Source: a virus. From it: a stretch of 24,490 nucleotides of DNA. This document shows positions 7,549 through 14,483 of the stretch, piece by piece (positions within the stretch are counted from its first letter, which is position 1; each line of letters opens with the position of its first letter). The notes beneath the pieces were generated by a model that made no database searches, was not told where the DNA came from, and saw only the letters and a list, made by a program, of their open reading frames with translations. Made by a program: the position numbers and the translations under genes. The stretch covers positions 1-24,490 of the IMG/VR virus record IMGVR_UViG_3300009164_000345; one strand, written 5' to 3'.

Positions 7549-7814
7549 TGATCATCCGGCAATCTGCCAGTAACACCGAGAATCATCTCAATATCATTCC
7601 ATGCTTGTTCGTGTTCTTTCCAATTGTCTTTATGTGCAATAGTGATTGCTTTATTGATAATGCCGGGTTTGATTTCCAATTCTTCTGCTACTGCTTTGAC
7701 AGTTTCTTTCAAACCTTCTTTTAAATCTTCAATTTCTCGAAGTACAGTAGAGCCTTCGTTAATTAAACGCTCTAATTTGGCTTTTTCTTCTGGCCCGTAC
7801 ATGCGTGTTGACAT
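7545..7814 (-). CDS. dsbA: DsbA-like dsDNA-binding protein (late transcription accessory)
   Basis: An 89-residue helical protein of about the same size as T4 DsbA. The segment EDLKEGLKETVKAVAEEL, then EIKPGIINKAITIAHKDNW, resembles the T4 DsbA stretch that runs into a KDELGVDGKMFNRLL region and ends in YHKDN. T4 DsbA binds double-stranded DNA near late promoters and helps late transcription; the name is unrelated to the disulfide isomerase. The ATG at 7814 follows AAGGAG at 7821-7826, and a consensus sigma70 promoter lies at 7835-7863 with a predicted leader of only about 14 nt. It is the first gene of the leftward replication/modification run. Confidence 0.65.
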   Translation of the reverse strand: MSTRMYGPEEKAKLERLINEGSTVLREIEDLKEGLKETVKAVAEELEIKPGIINKAITIAHKDNWKEHEQAWNDIEMILGVTGRLPDDQ

Positions 7815-7834
7815 TAGTGTCTCCTTAAAATGTA

Positions 7835-7863
7835 ATTATACATTAGTTAGCGTTGTAAGTCAA
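7835..7863 (-). promoter_or_regulatory. Sigma70-type promoter of the leftward replication/modification run
   Basis: TTGACT (7858-7863) and a perfect TATAAT (7835-7840) are separated by exactly 17 bp on the minus strand. The start of transcription is expected near 7828, giving a short leader that holds AAGGAG before the ATG at 7814. It is divergent from the promoter at 7894-7922. A host-polymerase promoter implies early expression. Confidence 0.85.
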
Positions 7864-7893
7864 CAACAGTTTTAATATTGTTAGCCAAATGGA

Positions 7894-7922
7894 TTGACTA
7901 AATGGACTAATACTACTATAAT
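7894..7922 (+). promoter_or_regulatory. Sigma70-type promoter of the lone plus-strand gene
   Basis: TTGACT (7894-7899), 17 bp spacer, TATAAT (7917-7922). The expected start of transcription, about 7 nt after the -10 box, falls on the A of the ATG at 7929, so the mRNA is probably leaderless. It shares the intergenic region with the divergent promoter at 7835-7863. Confidence 0.85.
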
Positions 7923-7928
7923 AAAAAC

Positions 7929-8252
7929 ATGAAAAAACTTATTTTGATTACTGCCCTGCTTACTAATGTAGCCCATTCTCAAACATTTCATGATTGGGAT
8001 AATCCTTCAAAGAAGTTTGATATTAGTGGTACACACGATATTCAAATTAAAGTTATTGCTACAGACGATGTTCAAAAGTTATGCGAACGAGAAAGTCGCA
8101 ATAGAGGATTTAGCGGATTTGGCTACACTGTGAACAGTTGTGCTTTTTGGAACGATAATAAAACACAATGCACTATCATTACTCCGAAAAAAACATCCAT
8201 GCACATCTTAGGACATGAATTACTTCATTGTGTAAAAGGTAGCTGGCATTAA
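7929..8252 (+). CDS. Small secreted protein with a C-terminal HExxH zinc-protease-like motif
   Basis: A 107-residue protein with an N-terminal signal peptide (MKKLILITALLTNVAHSQ, likely cut after AHS). The C-terminus HILGHELLHCVKGSWH has H96-E97-x-x-H100 with a further His as the very last residue (H107), which resembles the metzincin pattern HExxHxxGxxH but with one extra residue before Gly. Cysteines at 52, 71, 81 and 101 suggest disulfides in the periplasm. It is the only complete plus-strand gene, with its own sigma70 promoter and a terminator overlapping its stop, an arrangement typical of a moron gene. No Shine-Dalgarno is present. Protease activity is inferred from the motif only; the protein is very small for a free-standing enzyme and may be an inhibitor or a fragmentary family member. 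Confidence 0.8.
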   Translation: MKKLILITALLTNVAHSQTFHDWDNPSKKFDISGTHDIQIKVIATDDVQKLCERESRNRGFSGFGYTVNSCAFWNDNKTQCTIITPKKTSMHILGHELLHCVKGSWH

Positions 8253-8276
8253 AAAAGCACCCCTGGGGTGCTTTTT
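8252..8276. terminator. Bidirectional intrinsic terminator between convergent genes
   Basis: Perfect 12-bp inverted repeat, AAAAAGCACCCC (8252-8263) and GGGGTGCTTTTT (8265-8276), with a GC core and A/T tracts on both sides, so it can end transcription from either side. It lies between the convergent stops at 8250-8252 (+) and 8278-8280 (-). Confidence 0.92.
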
Positions 8277-8277
8277 A

Positions 8278-9849
8278 TTAGAATCGAAACGCTGATTTAA
8301 TCCTTGCAAGGATTTCGTCGTCTTGATAACGAACACTTTCTCCTGCAAAATTACCAATGTCTTTATTAACTGCTTGTTGAGCAGGAGTCTGTGTTGAACC
8401 ACCTGTTAACGCTGCCTTTTCTTTTTCTAATCTTGCAATGATCTGCGAATTCATTTGTGGATACTTCTTATATTTGGCTAATTGAGCATCAATCTCTGCT
8501 GCTTTTGGATTAGCCGCTGGACTTGCTGCCTGACCACCTGCCGCGGGTGCCTGTGCCATTTGTGTTGCTGTAGGACCACCTTGACCACCACGGCCTGCGC
8601 CAGCTGTACTTGTGCCTACTCCGGATGTAGTAGTTACACCCATTTTTTGTGCAGCCGCTTGTAGAGCTTTTGTCGTTGCAGGACCAATTTGACCATCAGG
8701 TGTTAAACCGTTGTTTTTCTGGAATAACTTAATAGCATCTGGCGTAGTCATCTTTAATTGATTAGCAATTGACTGACCAACTGGATCTACTTTGAATCCA
8801 GGTTTTGCTGCCGCCGGCTTTGCTGGACTTGCTGCCTGACCACCTGCTGGCTTACTGCCTGCTACAGTCATACCTGCTTCAGGTGCAGCACCCGGCGGCA
8901 ATTCTAAAGGAGCATCTGCTACGCTTGTATATTTTTCACCTGTCTCTGGATTAATACCTGCAGGTACTTCTGCTGGCTTAGTTGGTGCAGCTGGACTTGC
9001 TGCCTGTGCTGGTTTGTTCTTAGGAAGATTAGGATTACTTCCTGGCACATACGGAGTGCCGTCATCATTAGTTGCTGCAACTCCGCCTGGGCCTGTAGTA
9101 AGTTTACTACCATCGCCCATGTCTTGTGTTTTAGTCTGATTCTTAGGAAGATTAGGATTACTTCCTGGAATGTAAGGAGTACCATCATCGTTAGTTGCCG
9201 CTGATGCGCCTGTCTTTGGATCAGTAGTTAATTTGCTACCGTCACCCATATCTTGTGTATTTCCTGCAGCCGGGCTTGCCGCCTGACCACCGGCCGCTGG
9301 AGCTGCTGGAGCTGCTGGTGCTGCCGCTGGGTTAGTAGCTGCACCACCTCGACTTAACCCACCTTGTGCTACAGCTGGTGCCGCCGCTGGTTTACCTTTG
9401 TTAGGAGCTCTCATTAAAATGTACTGATCGTTAATATCAGGTTTGCCACCACCCTTAGTTAACCATGCTTGATCTTCTGGACTCATAGCTGCAAACTTAG
9501 TAGCATCTGCGCCCTGATAAGGATTAGCAATCGGAGCTTCTTCTAAACCAAATTCTCTTAAAAGCATTTGAGCAATAGAACTGTTAAAAACAATACCTTC
9601 GTCAGTTTTCTTTTTACCCGTGTCTAATGTTTCCTTGCAATCAGCCACCATTTGTTTTAGTTCTTTCTGATCACAATCAGGATGCATTTTACAAATTTCT
9701 GCTGCGGATTTTCCATCCTGACACATTTTTTTAACGTGTGACATTGGCGGGCATTTCTTTTTGTCAGTGTGTACTTTCTCTTCAGATTCCATTAGATTTT
9801 GCTTATTATTAATAAGTTCTAATTTCTGCATTAATGCTTTTAAGTCCAT
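8278..9849 (-). CDS. Low-complexity, peptidoglycan-binding-domain protein (probable virion or lysis-associated)
   Basis: A 523-residue protein. The frame is open 31 codons further up, but I choose the ATG at 9849 because a late promoter (9875-9882) lies between. Parts in order: a Cys-rich N-terminal segment (KKCPPMSHVKKMCQDGKSAA, then EICKMHPDCDQ), a PYQGADATKFAAMSPEDQAW region, a long Ala/Pro/Gly linker, two tandem 40-residue repeats (9016-9258), and then a peptidoglycan-binding type 1 unit (AIKLFQKNNGLTPDGQIGP, about residue 380). The rest is a linker with repeated GGQAASPA and a short basic C-terminus. The binding unit would hold the protein to the cell wall; no catalytic domain is visible. 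It is the last gene of the leftward accessory block and ends at the bidirectional terminator. It could be an internal virion protein injected with DNA. Confidence 0.75.
   Translation of the reverse strand: MDLKALMQKLELINNKQNLMESEEKVHTDKKKCPPMSHVKKMCQDGKSAAEICKMHPDCDQKELKQMVADCKETLDTGKKKTDEGIVFNSSIAQMLLREFGLEEAPIANPYQGADATKFAAMSPEDQAWLTKGGGKPDINDQYILMRAPNKGKPAAAPAVAQGGLSRGGAATNPAAAPAAPAAPAAGGQAASPAAGNTQDMGDGSKLTTDPKTGASAATNDDGTPYIPGSNPNLPKNQTKTQDMGDGSKLTTGPGGVAATNDDGTPYVPGSNPNLPKNKPAQAASPAAPTKPAEVPAGINPETGEKYTSVADAPLELPPGAAPEAGMTVAGSKPAGGQAASPAKPAAAKPGFKVDPVGQSIANQLKMTTPDAIKLFQKNNGLTPDGQIGPATTKALQAAAQKMGVTTTSGVGTSTAGAGRGGQGGPTATQMAQAPAAGGQAASPAANPKAAEIDAQLAKYKKYPQMNSQIIARLEKEKAALTGGSTQTPAQQAVNKDIGNFAGESVRYQDDEILARIKSAFRF
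9016..9258 (-). repeat. Two tandem in-frame repeats of about 40 codons
   Basis: Each unit runs from TQDMGDGSKLTT to NDDGTPY(I/V)PGSNPNLPKN. The units are nearly identical except for a variable middle (DPKTGASA versus GPGGV). The DNA keeps long identical stretches, so the copy number could change by recombination or polymerase slippage. Confidence 0.9.
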
Positions 9850-9874
9850 TTTGTTCCCCAAATTTCTTATACTA

Positions 9875-9882
9875 TATTTATG
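9875..9882 (-). promoter_or_regulatory. Late promoter (CATAAATA) of the peptidoglycan-binding protein gene
   Basis: CATAAATA matches the T4-type late consensus at seven of eight positions. It lies 26 bp upstream of the ATG at 9849 in an intergenic region. The following bases (TAGTATAAG) recur after the late promoter at 24326-24333. Confidence 0.6.
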
Positions 9883-9976
9883 CTCACTTCCAGGATTCTG
9901 AGTAGCGAATTCAGCCGTCCCGCGCCAGCAGCCTGCGCACACTTATATAACGCAAAGGTCCTAAGGTAGTGTGTTC
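9883..9976. other. Non-coding spacer with rRNA-like words and a 6-bp hairpin
   Basis: This gap between two minus-strand genes has no credible gene. On the plus strand it holds GCCAGCAGCC (9924-9933), identical to part of the conserved 16S 530 loop, and GGTCCTAAGGTAG (9957-9969), identical to the conserved 23S helix 71 region that is also the core of the I-CeuI site. CACACT (9938-9943) pairs with AGTGTG (9968-9973) around the second word. It may be chance, a remnant, or a small RNA. Confidence 0.45.
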
Positions 9977-10651
9977 TTATTGTTCACCTTTTGGTAAAAC
10001 GTAAACTTTGTTCCCTGCAAGAATACCAATTAATCTGCCAATACTTCTAATTCCAAGCATAGCAAGTGGAATAGCATACATTGTACCGCCACGTGGTCTA
10101 ATACCGCCTGGCTCTAAGTGAACCATTTCGTAATCTTTTCCATCAATTGTAACAGTCTGCGCTTCCCTATTGGCTGCATCAACTGTGGGCAGTGATCCGC
10201 CTACAAGCGGCTTAGGTGCTTCGGGAGCAGATGGCTCAGCTGGAGTATTTGGTTTGCCTGTTAGACGATTAATATTTGGATCAGGTAGTGAGCCGTCTGC
10301 GTTAGGCACTACTCGTTCCATTACTTTTTTTGCTACAATACCAGCAAGTTGATCCGCACGATCTTTATATCTGCTATTACTCTCTGCAAGTTCGTTTTCA
10401 ACAGCTTTAAAATATTTGCCAATCATACTGGGCTTTGCGCCTGTTGCTACATTTAATACTGGACTGGTAATAGTTTCTCTTTCCTCTACTGAGTCATTAT
10501 GGTAGACTGCAATACTTTCTGCTTGAGTTAAACGATTTAACGGACCTTGCCCTTCTCTAACTACTTTAACAAACTTTGACATACTATCAACACCTTCTAC
10601 AGGTTTTGATGCGGCACCGTCAATTGCCTGTAGAATTTTTTTCATGTCCAT
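9977..10651 (-). CDS. Conserved phage protein, probably virion-associated, unknown function
   Basis: A 224-residue protein starting at ATG 10651 (an in-frame ATG two codons later is possible), with AGGG close upstream and only 3 bp after the previous stop. The N-terminal part has VREGQGPLNRLTQAESIAVY and a helical region EAVENELAESNSRYKDR-like in character. A Pro-rich linker near 130-155 follows, then a C-terminal beta-rich domain with KDYEMVHLEPGGIRPRGG and AMLGIRSIGRLIGI. The GPLNRLTQAE phrase is familiar to me from marine phage proteins encoded near head genes, but its function is unknown. It belongs to the same low-complexity, tagged-protein block as its neighbours. Confidence 0.7.
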   Translation of the reverse strand: MDMKKILQAIDGAASKPVEGVDSMSKFVKVVREGQGPLNRLTQAESIAVYHNDSVEERETITSPVLNVATGAKPSMIGKYFKAVENELAESNSRYKDRADQLAGIVAKKVMERVVPNADGSLPDPNINRLTGKPNTPAEPSAPEAPKPLVGGSLPTVDAANREAQTVTIDGKDYEMVHLEPGGIRPRGGTMYAIPLAMLGIRSIGRLIGILAGNKVYVLPKGEQ

Positions 10652-10654
10652 GAT

Positions 10655-12160
10655 TTAGCCCTTTAGACGACCATCTTTTTCTGCTGACTTTAACATGGCT
10701 GCACGATCTCCGTAGCTACCACGCTTGACATCTTTAGCCGCAGACTTCTCGCCCTTGGTAGGATTCTTGACATGCTTTAATGGATCAAACTTGTCGCCTT
10801 CATACATACTACCACATTCTTTCAAGCCATGTACTGGACATGACTTACCTTTAGCAGAGTGATTGCATTTTGCTGTAGCTTCTTTAACTTTGGCAAAAGG
10901 ATTAACACCTTTCTGCGGACCTGCTTTTTTGTTAGCGGCGGCATCTTTCATTTTTTCTTTCTTGTTGCCATCATTGTCAAGGTCTAAGAAGTCTGGCTTT
11001 GAGCCTTCTTTAACACTGTTAGGATAGCGTTTAGCCAGGCGTTGAGCTTCGTCGGGCTTAGGACCATATGCAGGATCGGGCATATCATAACCAAGTTTAT
11101 CTTTGATTTTGTTGATTACACCCGGTTCTGTTCTGTCTACATAGTTGTTTTGACCGCGAGCATCCATTGACCATGCACCAGCGGCAGCAGCGGGATAGTT
11201 CTTGGCAGAATACCCTTGCCCTGCCATCTTGTCAAGACTTCGTGATGTAGCAAACTGCTGGTCCGTGTTTGGAGTTTTGTAATTGTTGGCGTCTGGACTG
11301 ATAGCACTGGGTCCTGCTTGATTTCTCTTTGGACCTGCTGTACCGGGCCCAAACTCTTCAGGTACCTTTCCTTTCTTATTGCCTTCTTTCATTGCAGGAT
11401 TAGTTGGTCCCGGAGTTTGCGGACTCCAACGCTTACCTTTGTGTGGGCCTGATGTTACAACAGGATATTGACCATCTTTACCCTTCGGAGGAGGAGCAGT
11501 AGCACCGTCTGGATCCATAGGAGCCATTCCTTCTTTAACTGCTTTATCTCTATTGTCAAACTTCTCGCTGTCTTTCATGCCCCATGTCTTGGCACTCTTT
11601 GGACTTTGTTTTAGTTTTGGAGACTGTGATTTCTTCTCAGCGGCTGACTGTGATTTAGCATGTGTCTTAACGCCCTTGCCTGACTTCTCTTCAGCCTCAC
11701 CGTCGTCTTTATAACTTGTATTCTTATGAACTACACCTTTGTCAGTTTTAGTTAATTCGCCTGTACGAGTTTTCTTAGTGTCGCCTACTTTAGCTTTGTC
11801 ATCAAATGCTTCGTCAAGATCCTTCTCGTTTTTCTTTTTAAGTTTGTTTAACTTGACTTTAGCCTCAGTTAATTTTCGTTGAAATTGTTTACGGACATCT
11901 TCAGTATACATATCAGAATTTTCAATCTTATTGCCATACTCGCTAAATTTCATCTCGTACTCTAAGTAGTGATATACGCTGGCAATATAGTCAGCTGATT
12001 TAGTAATCTTAGCTTGTACCCAACCTTCAAGCTGGTCACCGTCTTTGATCATTTTAAATAGCTTGAAGCTATAGTTGGCCATCTTATACAGATCGGCACG
12101 AGCCATCGCAGCTTCTTGGTCATCTGGATGGGGATTATTCATCATATTCATTCCTGGCAT
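10655..12160 (-). CDS. Lys/Gly-rich, modular, probable virion-internal protein
   Basis: A 501-residue protein with ATG 12160 preceded by GGAG. The N-terminal helical domain (about residues 20-110) contains GDQLEGWVQAKITKSADYIA and the sequence VYHYLEYEMKFSEYGNK, a module I associate with marine T4-like phage head-region proteins. The remainder is charged low-complexity sequence with recognisable inserts. These include KAVKEGMAP-type linkers, an EF-hand-like PDFLDLDNDGNKKEKM (about residue 395) with the Asp/Asn spacing of a calcium loop, a Cys/His cluster CNHSAKGKSCPVHG (about 433-446), and a basic C-terminus ending KRGSYGDRAAMLKSAEKDG. No enzyme domain is seen. Scaffold-like or internal-head function is inferred from composition and neighbours. 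Confidence 0.7.
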   Translation of the reverse strand: MPGMNMMNNPHPDDQEAAMARADLYKMANYSFKLFKMIKDGDQLEGWVQAKITKSADYIASVYHYLEYEMKFSEYGNKIENSDMYTEDVRKQFQRKLTEAKVKLNKLKKKNEKDLDEAFDDKAKVGDTKKTRTGELTKTDKGVVHKNTSYKDDGEAEEKSGKGVKTHAKSQSAAEKKSQSPKLKQSPKSAKTWGMKDSEKFDNRDKAVKEGMAPMDPDGATAPPPKGKDGQYPVVTSGPHKGKRWSPQTPGPTNPAMKEGNKKGKVPEEFGPGTAGPKRNQAGPSAISPDANNYKTPNTDQQFATSRSLDKMAGQGYSAKNYPAAAAGAWSMDARGQNNYVDRTEPGVINKIKDKLGYDMPDPAYGPKPDEAQRLAKRYPNSVKEGSKPDFLDLDNDGNKKEKMKDAAANKKAGPQKGVNPFAKVKEATAKCNHSAKGKSCPVHGLKECGSMYEGDKFDPLKHVKNPTKGEKSAAKDVKRGSYGDRAAMLKSAEKDGRLKG

Positions 12161-12180
12161 GGTTTACTCCGTTATTAGTA

Positions 12181-12187
12181 TATTTAG
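12181..12187 (-). promoter_or_regulatory. Candidate late promoter (CTAAATA) overlapping a stop codon
   Basis: CTAAATA on the minus strand contains the TAA stop of the small upstream gene (12184-12186) and lies 21 bp before the ATG at 12160. It matches the element in front of the clamp gene exactly. Confidence 0.4.
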
Positions 12188-12444
12188 TGTCTTTTGATCG
12201 CAGAACCGCCGAAAAGGCTTGCACCCTTTAATTCGTGAGCACCTTTAGCTGTGCCATCTGCGTTTTTCTTTTGCACGCCTTGTGGTTGTGGCGGCGCTTT
12301 AGTACCTGATTTTCCAGGGCTACCTGTGTAGCTTTTTTTGCCTCGTGCAGAACCCGGACTAAGGTGCGGATTTGCCACTGTACCAATGTTACCAGCACTG
12401 GTAGATCCTGCTGTTGCGGTTTCTGTAATATCACGTATCTTCAT
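12184..12444 (-). CDS. Small basic Gly/Ser/Lys-rich phage protein
   Basis: An 86-residue protein (MKIRDITETATAGSTSAGNI, then GTVANPHLSPGSARGKK and a tail LFGGSAIKRH). It is basic, disordered in appearance and lacks hydrophobic cores. The ATG at 12444 overlaps the GH19 endolysin stop (TAATG). Short proteins with a SAGxIGTVAxP start and a basic end are, to my memory, common near head genes in marine T4-like phages, but I cannot give a function. It may be a small virion or internal protein. Confidence 0.65.
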   Translation of the reverse strand: MKIRDITETATAGSTSAGNIGTVANPHLSPGSARGKKSYTGSPGKSGTKAPPQPQGVQKKNADGTAKGAHELKGASLFGGSAIKRH

Positions 12445-13079
12445 TATTCGCCCTCGAATAAATCTAATGCAATGTTCCAGTGAGCAATGCGATCTTCTAA
12501 ACCAATAGTGCCACCGTTGATCTTTTTGCTTAATGAGACAATATCGCCGCTGTCACATACTTGATTAAGATTATTCTTTTTCCAGAACCAACAGGCAGTA
12601 AGTGTAGCATATGCTGGTTGTCTTAATAGATCCGGATCTTGTACTAAACAGTCATCTTGGAATAAATCGCGACTTGCTTGTGTATAGTTACTACGACCGG
12701 TAATTTGCAGGATGCCACGACCACGGAATTTCCATCCGTCACCACTGGCTTCTGGACCGTTACCCATTCTACTACTGTAAATTTTGTTGGCAATTAGTTC
12801 GGGCTTGCGCTCGTATTGTAGTGCAGTGGCGTCATCTTTAAAATATTTGCCAAACAATCCGCGCAGACCTTTTGCACCGTAGTTTAAATTTTCTTGTAAT
12901 ATTGTAAAGTCCAAACTCTCGTGTTGACACTGTGCTATGAATCCAGCAACTCGGGCAGGAGTTGTGATGTCAAATAGCGGTAAGTATTCTTCAAATGCGT
13001 CGTACCACATTTGCGGATTTTTATTTTTATGGATACACTCAGCTAATTTTTCTGGTGTAAAATTAAATTCAAAACTCAT
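12444..13079 (-). CDS. GH19 chitinase-like endolysin
   Basis: A 211-residue single-domain enzyme of glycoside hydrolase family 19, which in phages cleaves peptidoglycan glycan strands at lysis. AGFIAQCQHESLDFTILQEN carries the two catalytic acids (E54 as proton donor and E63 as base). This is followed by LNYGAKGLRGLFGKYF, the substrate-binding GWKFRGRGILQITGRSNY, and C-terminal KKINGGTIGLEDRIAHW. No signal peptide is present, so release through the holin encoded at 20870-21433 is expected. ATG 13079 overlaps the upstream stop (ATGA). It lies 8 kb away from the holin and spanins, in the virion-associated block. Confidence 0.9.
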   Translation of the reverse strand: MSFEFNFTPEKLAECIHKNKNPQMWYDAFEEYLPLFDITTPARVAGFIAQCQHESLDFTILQENLNYGAKGLRGLFGKYFKDDATALQYERKPELIANKIYSSRMGNGPEASGDGWKFRGRGILQITGRSNYTQASRDLFQDDCLVQDPDLLRQPAYATLTACWFWKKNNLNQVCDSGDIVSLSKKINGGTIGLEDRIAHWNIALDLFEGE

Positions 13080-13765
13080 TTTTCTCTCCCTGATTTCATA
13101 TTAGCCATCCAGTGTGCTAATTGTCCTTTACGGCCGCCTTGCTTGGCAACCTTACGTAGTGTACTTACACTGGCTTTAGTGGGAACACCATGTCTCTTAC
13201 TATCGCCTTTGTCTTGCGGGTTTTTGCCATCAGCAAAGTTTTCTTCTACACCGCTATCTCCAACATCGCTCGGGGCCATGGGTGCTATTGCCCTAATTGG
13301 CTGTATATATTTTTTAGGTTTCTTATTGTACTTCTTAGCACGAACACCTTTTTTATGCTCGTCTAATTCTAACGGTTTAGTGCCAATGTAGTTAGGATAC
13401 TGTTTGTTAAAGTATCTCATTATTATACCAGCAAGTTGATTAGCTTCGTTTTCTTCAGGACTACCGGTCTCTCCACTGTGTTCACCTAAACGATTTTCCA
13501 TATGCTGTTTAAAATGCACAAGTTCGTGTGCTAATGTACGTAAAATGTCATTGGGATGACGATTGGCTATGGCTAAATGTATAGCAGTTTGACTATCTAC
13601 GTATCCGCCGAATGTAGGCTGTTCTTGATCATTAATTTGTTTACTTAAATGTATTTTAGGCAACTTGTTTATTTTAAGAACATGCATTGCAATAGGTAAG
13701 AAATCACTAAACATCTCAGGGATGTCTACTTGTAATTTTTGTGCAATAAGTTCTCGTATATTCAT
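13076..13765 (-). CDS. HExxH zinc metallopeptidase-like protein with a phage C-terminal module
   Basis: A 229-residue protein. The N-terminal half (residues about 1-125) has a metallopeptidase pattern, TLAHELVHFKQHMENR with H80-E81-x-x-H84, and 20 residues on an EENEANQLAG helix that can supply the third, glutamate ligand, as in gluzincin-like families. The middle is a basic linker (KKYNKKPKKY). The C-terminus, DGKNPQDKGDSKRHGVPTKA followed by STLRKVAKQGGRKGQLAHW, is a separable basic module that I associate with several marine phage proteins. Starts and stops overlap both neighbours by ATGA. Proteolysis of a head or host protein is possible; activity is inferred from the motif. Confidence 0.75.
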   Translation of the reverse strand: MNIRELIAQKLQVDIPEMFSDFLPIAMHVLKINKLPKIHLSKQINDQEQPTFGGYVDSQTAIHLAIANRHPNDILRTLAHELVHFKQHMENRLGEHSGETGSPEENEANQLAGIIMRYFNKQYPNYIGTKPLELDEHKKGVRAKKYNKKPKKYIQPIRAIAPMAPSDVGDSGVEENFADGKNPQDKGDSKRHGVPTKASVSTLRKVAKQGGRKGQLAHWMANMKSGREK

Positions 13766-14052
13766 TTTTTATCTATCATGTAAGGAAGACTAAACCACAA
13801 TTTAAACCATTCAACATCGCCAGGTCTTATATTGTTTTTTCTCATTATCTCTGCTTTTTCAGTACCAGCTTGGCCAAACGATTCACCGTAACTTGTTTGT
13901 TGCGCTCGGTATTCGTGCAACCTTGCCGCACTACCTAATCCGCCAAGGCCTGATAATGCTTTTAATTCGTGTATAGGATCAGCCGGAGACAAATAACAAT
14001 CGTCTGGACTGTCTTGATTGATATCGTAGCCGGTCACTTTGTACTGTTTCAT
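13762..14052 (-). CDS. Conserved phage protein of unknown function
   Basis: A 96-residue protein starting at ATG 14052 (ATGA with the Dps-like gene). Segments DDCYLSPADPIHELKALSGL and the C-terminal NNIRPGDVEWFKLWFSLPYM look conserved; I recall IKPGTPEWFKLWF-type endings in marine T4-like phages. There is a Gly-rich middle (GLGGLGSAARLHEYR). No signal or membrane segment is apparent, although the C-terminus is aromatic. Its position among virion-associated genes is the only functional clue. Confidence 0.65.
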   Translation of the reverse strand: MKQYKVTGYDINQDSPDDCYLSPADPIHELKALSGLGGLGSAARLHEYRAQQTSYGESFGQAGTEKAEIMRKNNIRPGDVEWFKLWFSLPYMIDKK

Positions 14053-14483
14053 TTAAGTGTTGCTCTCAACATCCAACTGTGTTTACGATGTGCATCCATG
14101 CGCTCTGCTAAAAAATTACTTAGCCCATTTTCACCAGCTTGTTCGGCAAGCTCGTAAACCATCTTTAACAATTTACTCATCTTATCACTGTCGTTTAACA
14201 ATTCAATTACCATAGCCTTACTGTCCAATATATCAGTTTCGTCGTCAACTTGAGTTAACATACTAAAACGAGACAAACTTGCCGGAGTATATGAGCCTAA
14301 CTTGCGAATGTTCTCAGCAAATGGATCAATACTACCGTAGACTTCTTCGTAGATATTACCAAACAACGTATGTAATGATTCAAAGAACATACCCTCTACG
14401 TTCCAGTGAAAATTCTGCGCCTTTAATACAAAACTATATTCTGATGCAAACGCTACTTTTAGTGCTTTTTGTAATTCTTCCAT
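14049..14483 (-). CDS. dps: Dps-like ferritin
   Basis: A 144-residue helical protein matching the Dps/ferritin-like family, which oxidises and stores iron in a dodecamer and can protect DNA. KAQNFHWNVEG (H26), then SLHTLF (H38) and GSIDPFAENIRKLG (D53, E57) reproduce the Dps ferroxidase spacing at the subunit interface. The fifth ligand position, normally Asp or Glu four residues after the second His, is Gly42, so iron chemistry may be altered. The N-terminus is short and lacks the Lys-rich DNA-binding tail of E. coli Dps. It is coupled to both neighbours (TAATG before, ATGA after). A role against oxidative damage or in iron capture during infection is inferred. Confidence 0.85.
   Translation of the reverse strand: MEELQKALKVAFASEYSFVLKAQNFHWNVEGMFFESLHTLFGNIYEEVYGSIDPFAENIRKLGSYTPASLSRFSMLTQVDDETDILDSKAMVIELLNDSDKMSKLLKMVYELAEQAGENGLSNFLAERMDAHRKHSWMLRATLK

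Noticed and set aside
7039-7551. 170-codon plus-strand frame
   Set aside because: It runs antisense to the polymerase start and the small membrane protein, has no ribosome site and crosses well-supported minus-strand genes.
9850-9942. 31-codon N-terminal extension of the peptidoglycan-binding protein
   Set aside because: A late promoter lies within it, no ribosome site precedes it, and the extra residues do not resemble a signal peptide.
12444-13765. Possibility that the HExxH protein and the GH19 enzyme are one bifunctional gene
   Set aside because: They are in different frames with a clear ATGA stop/start overlap.
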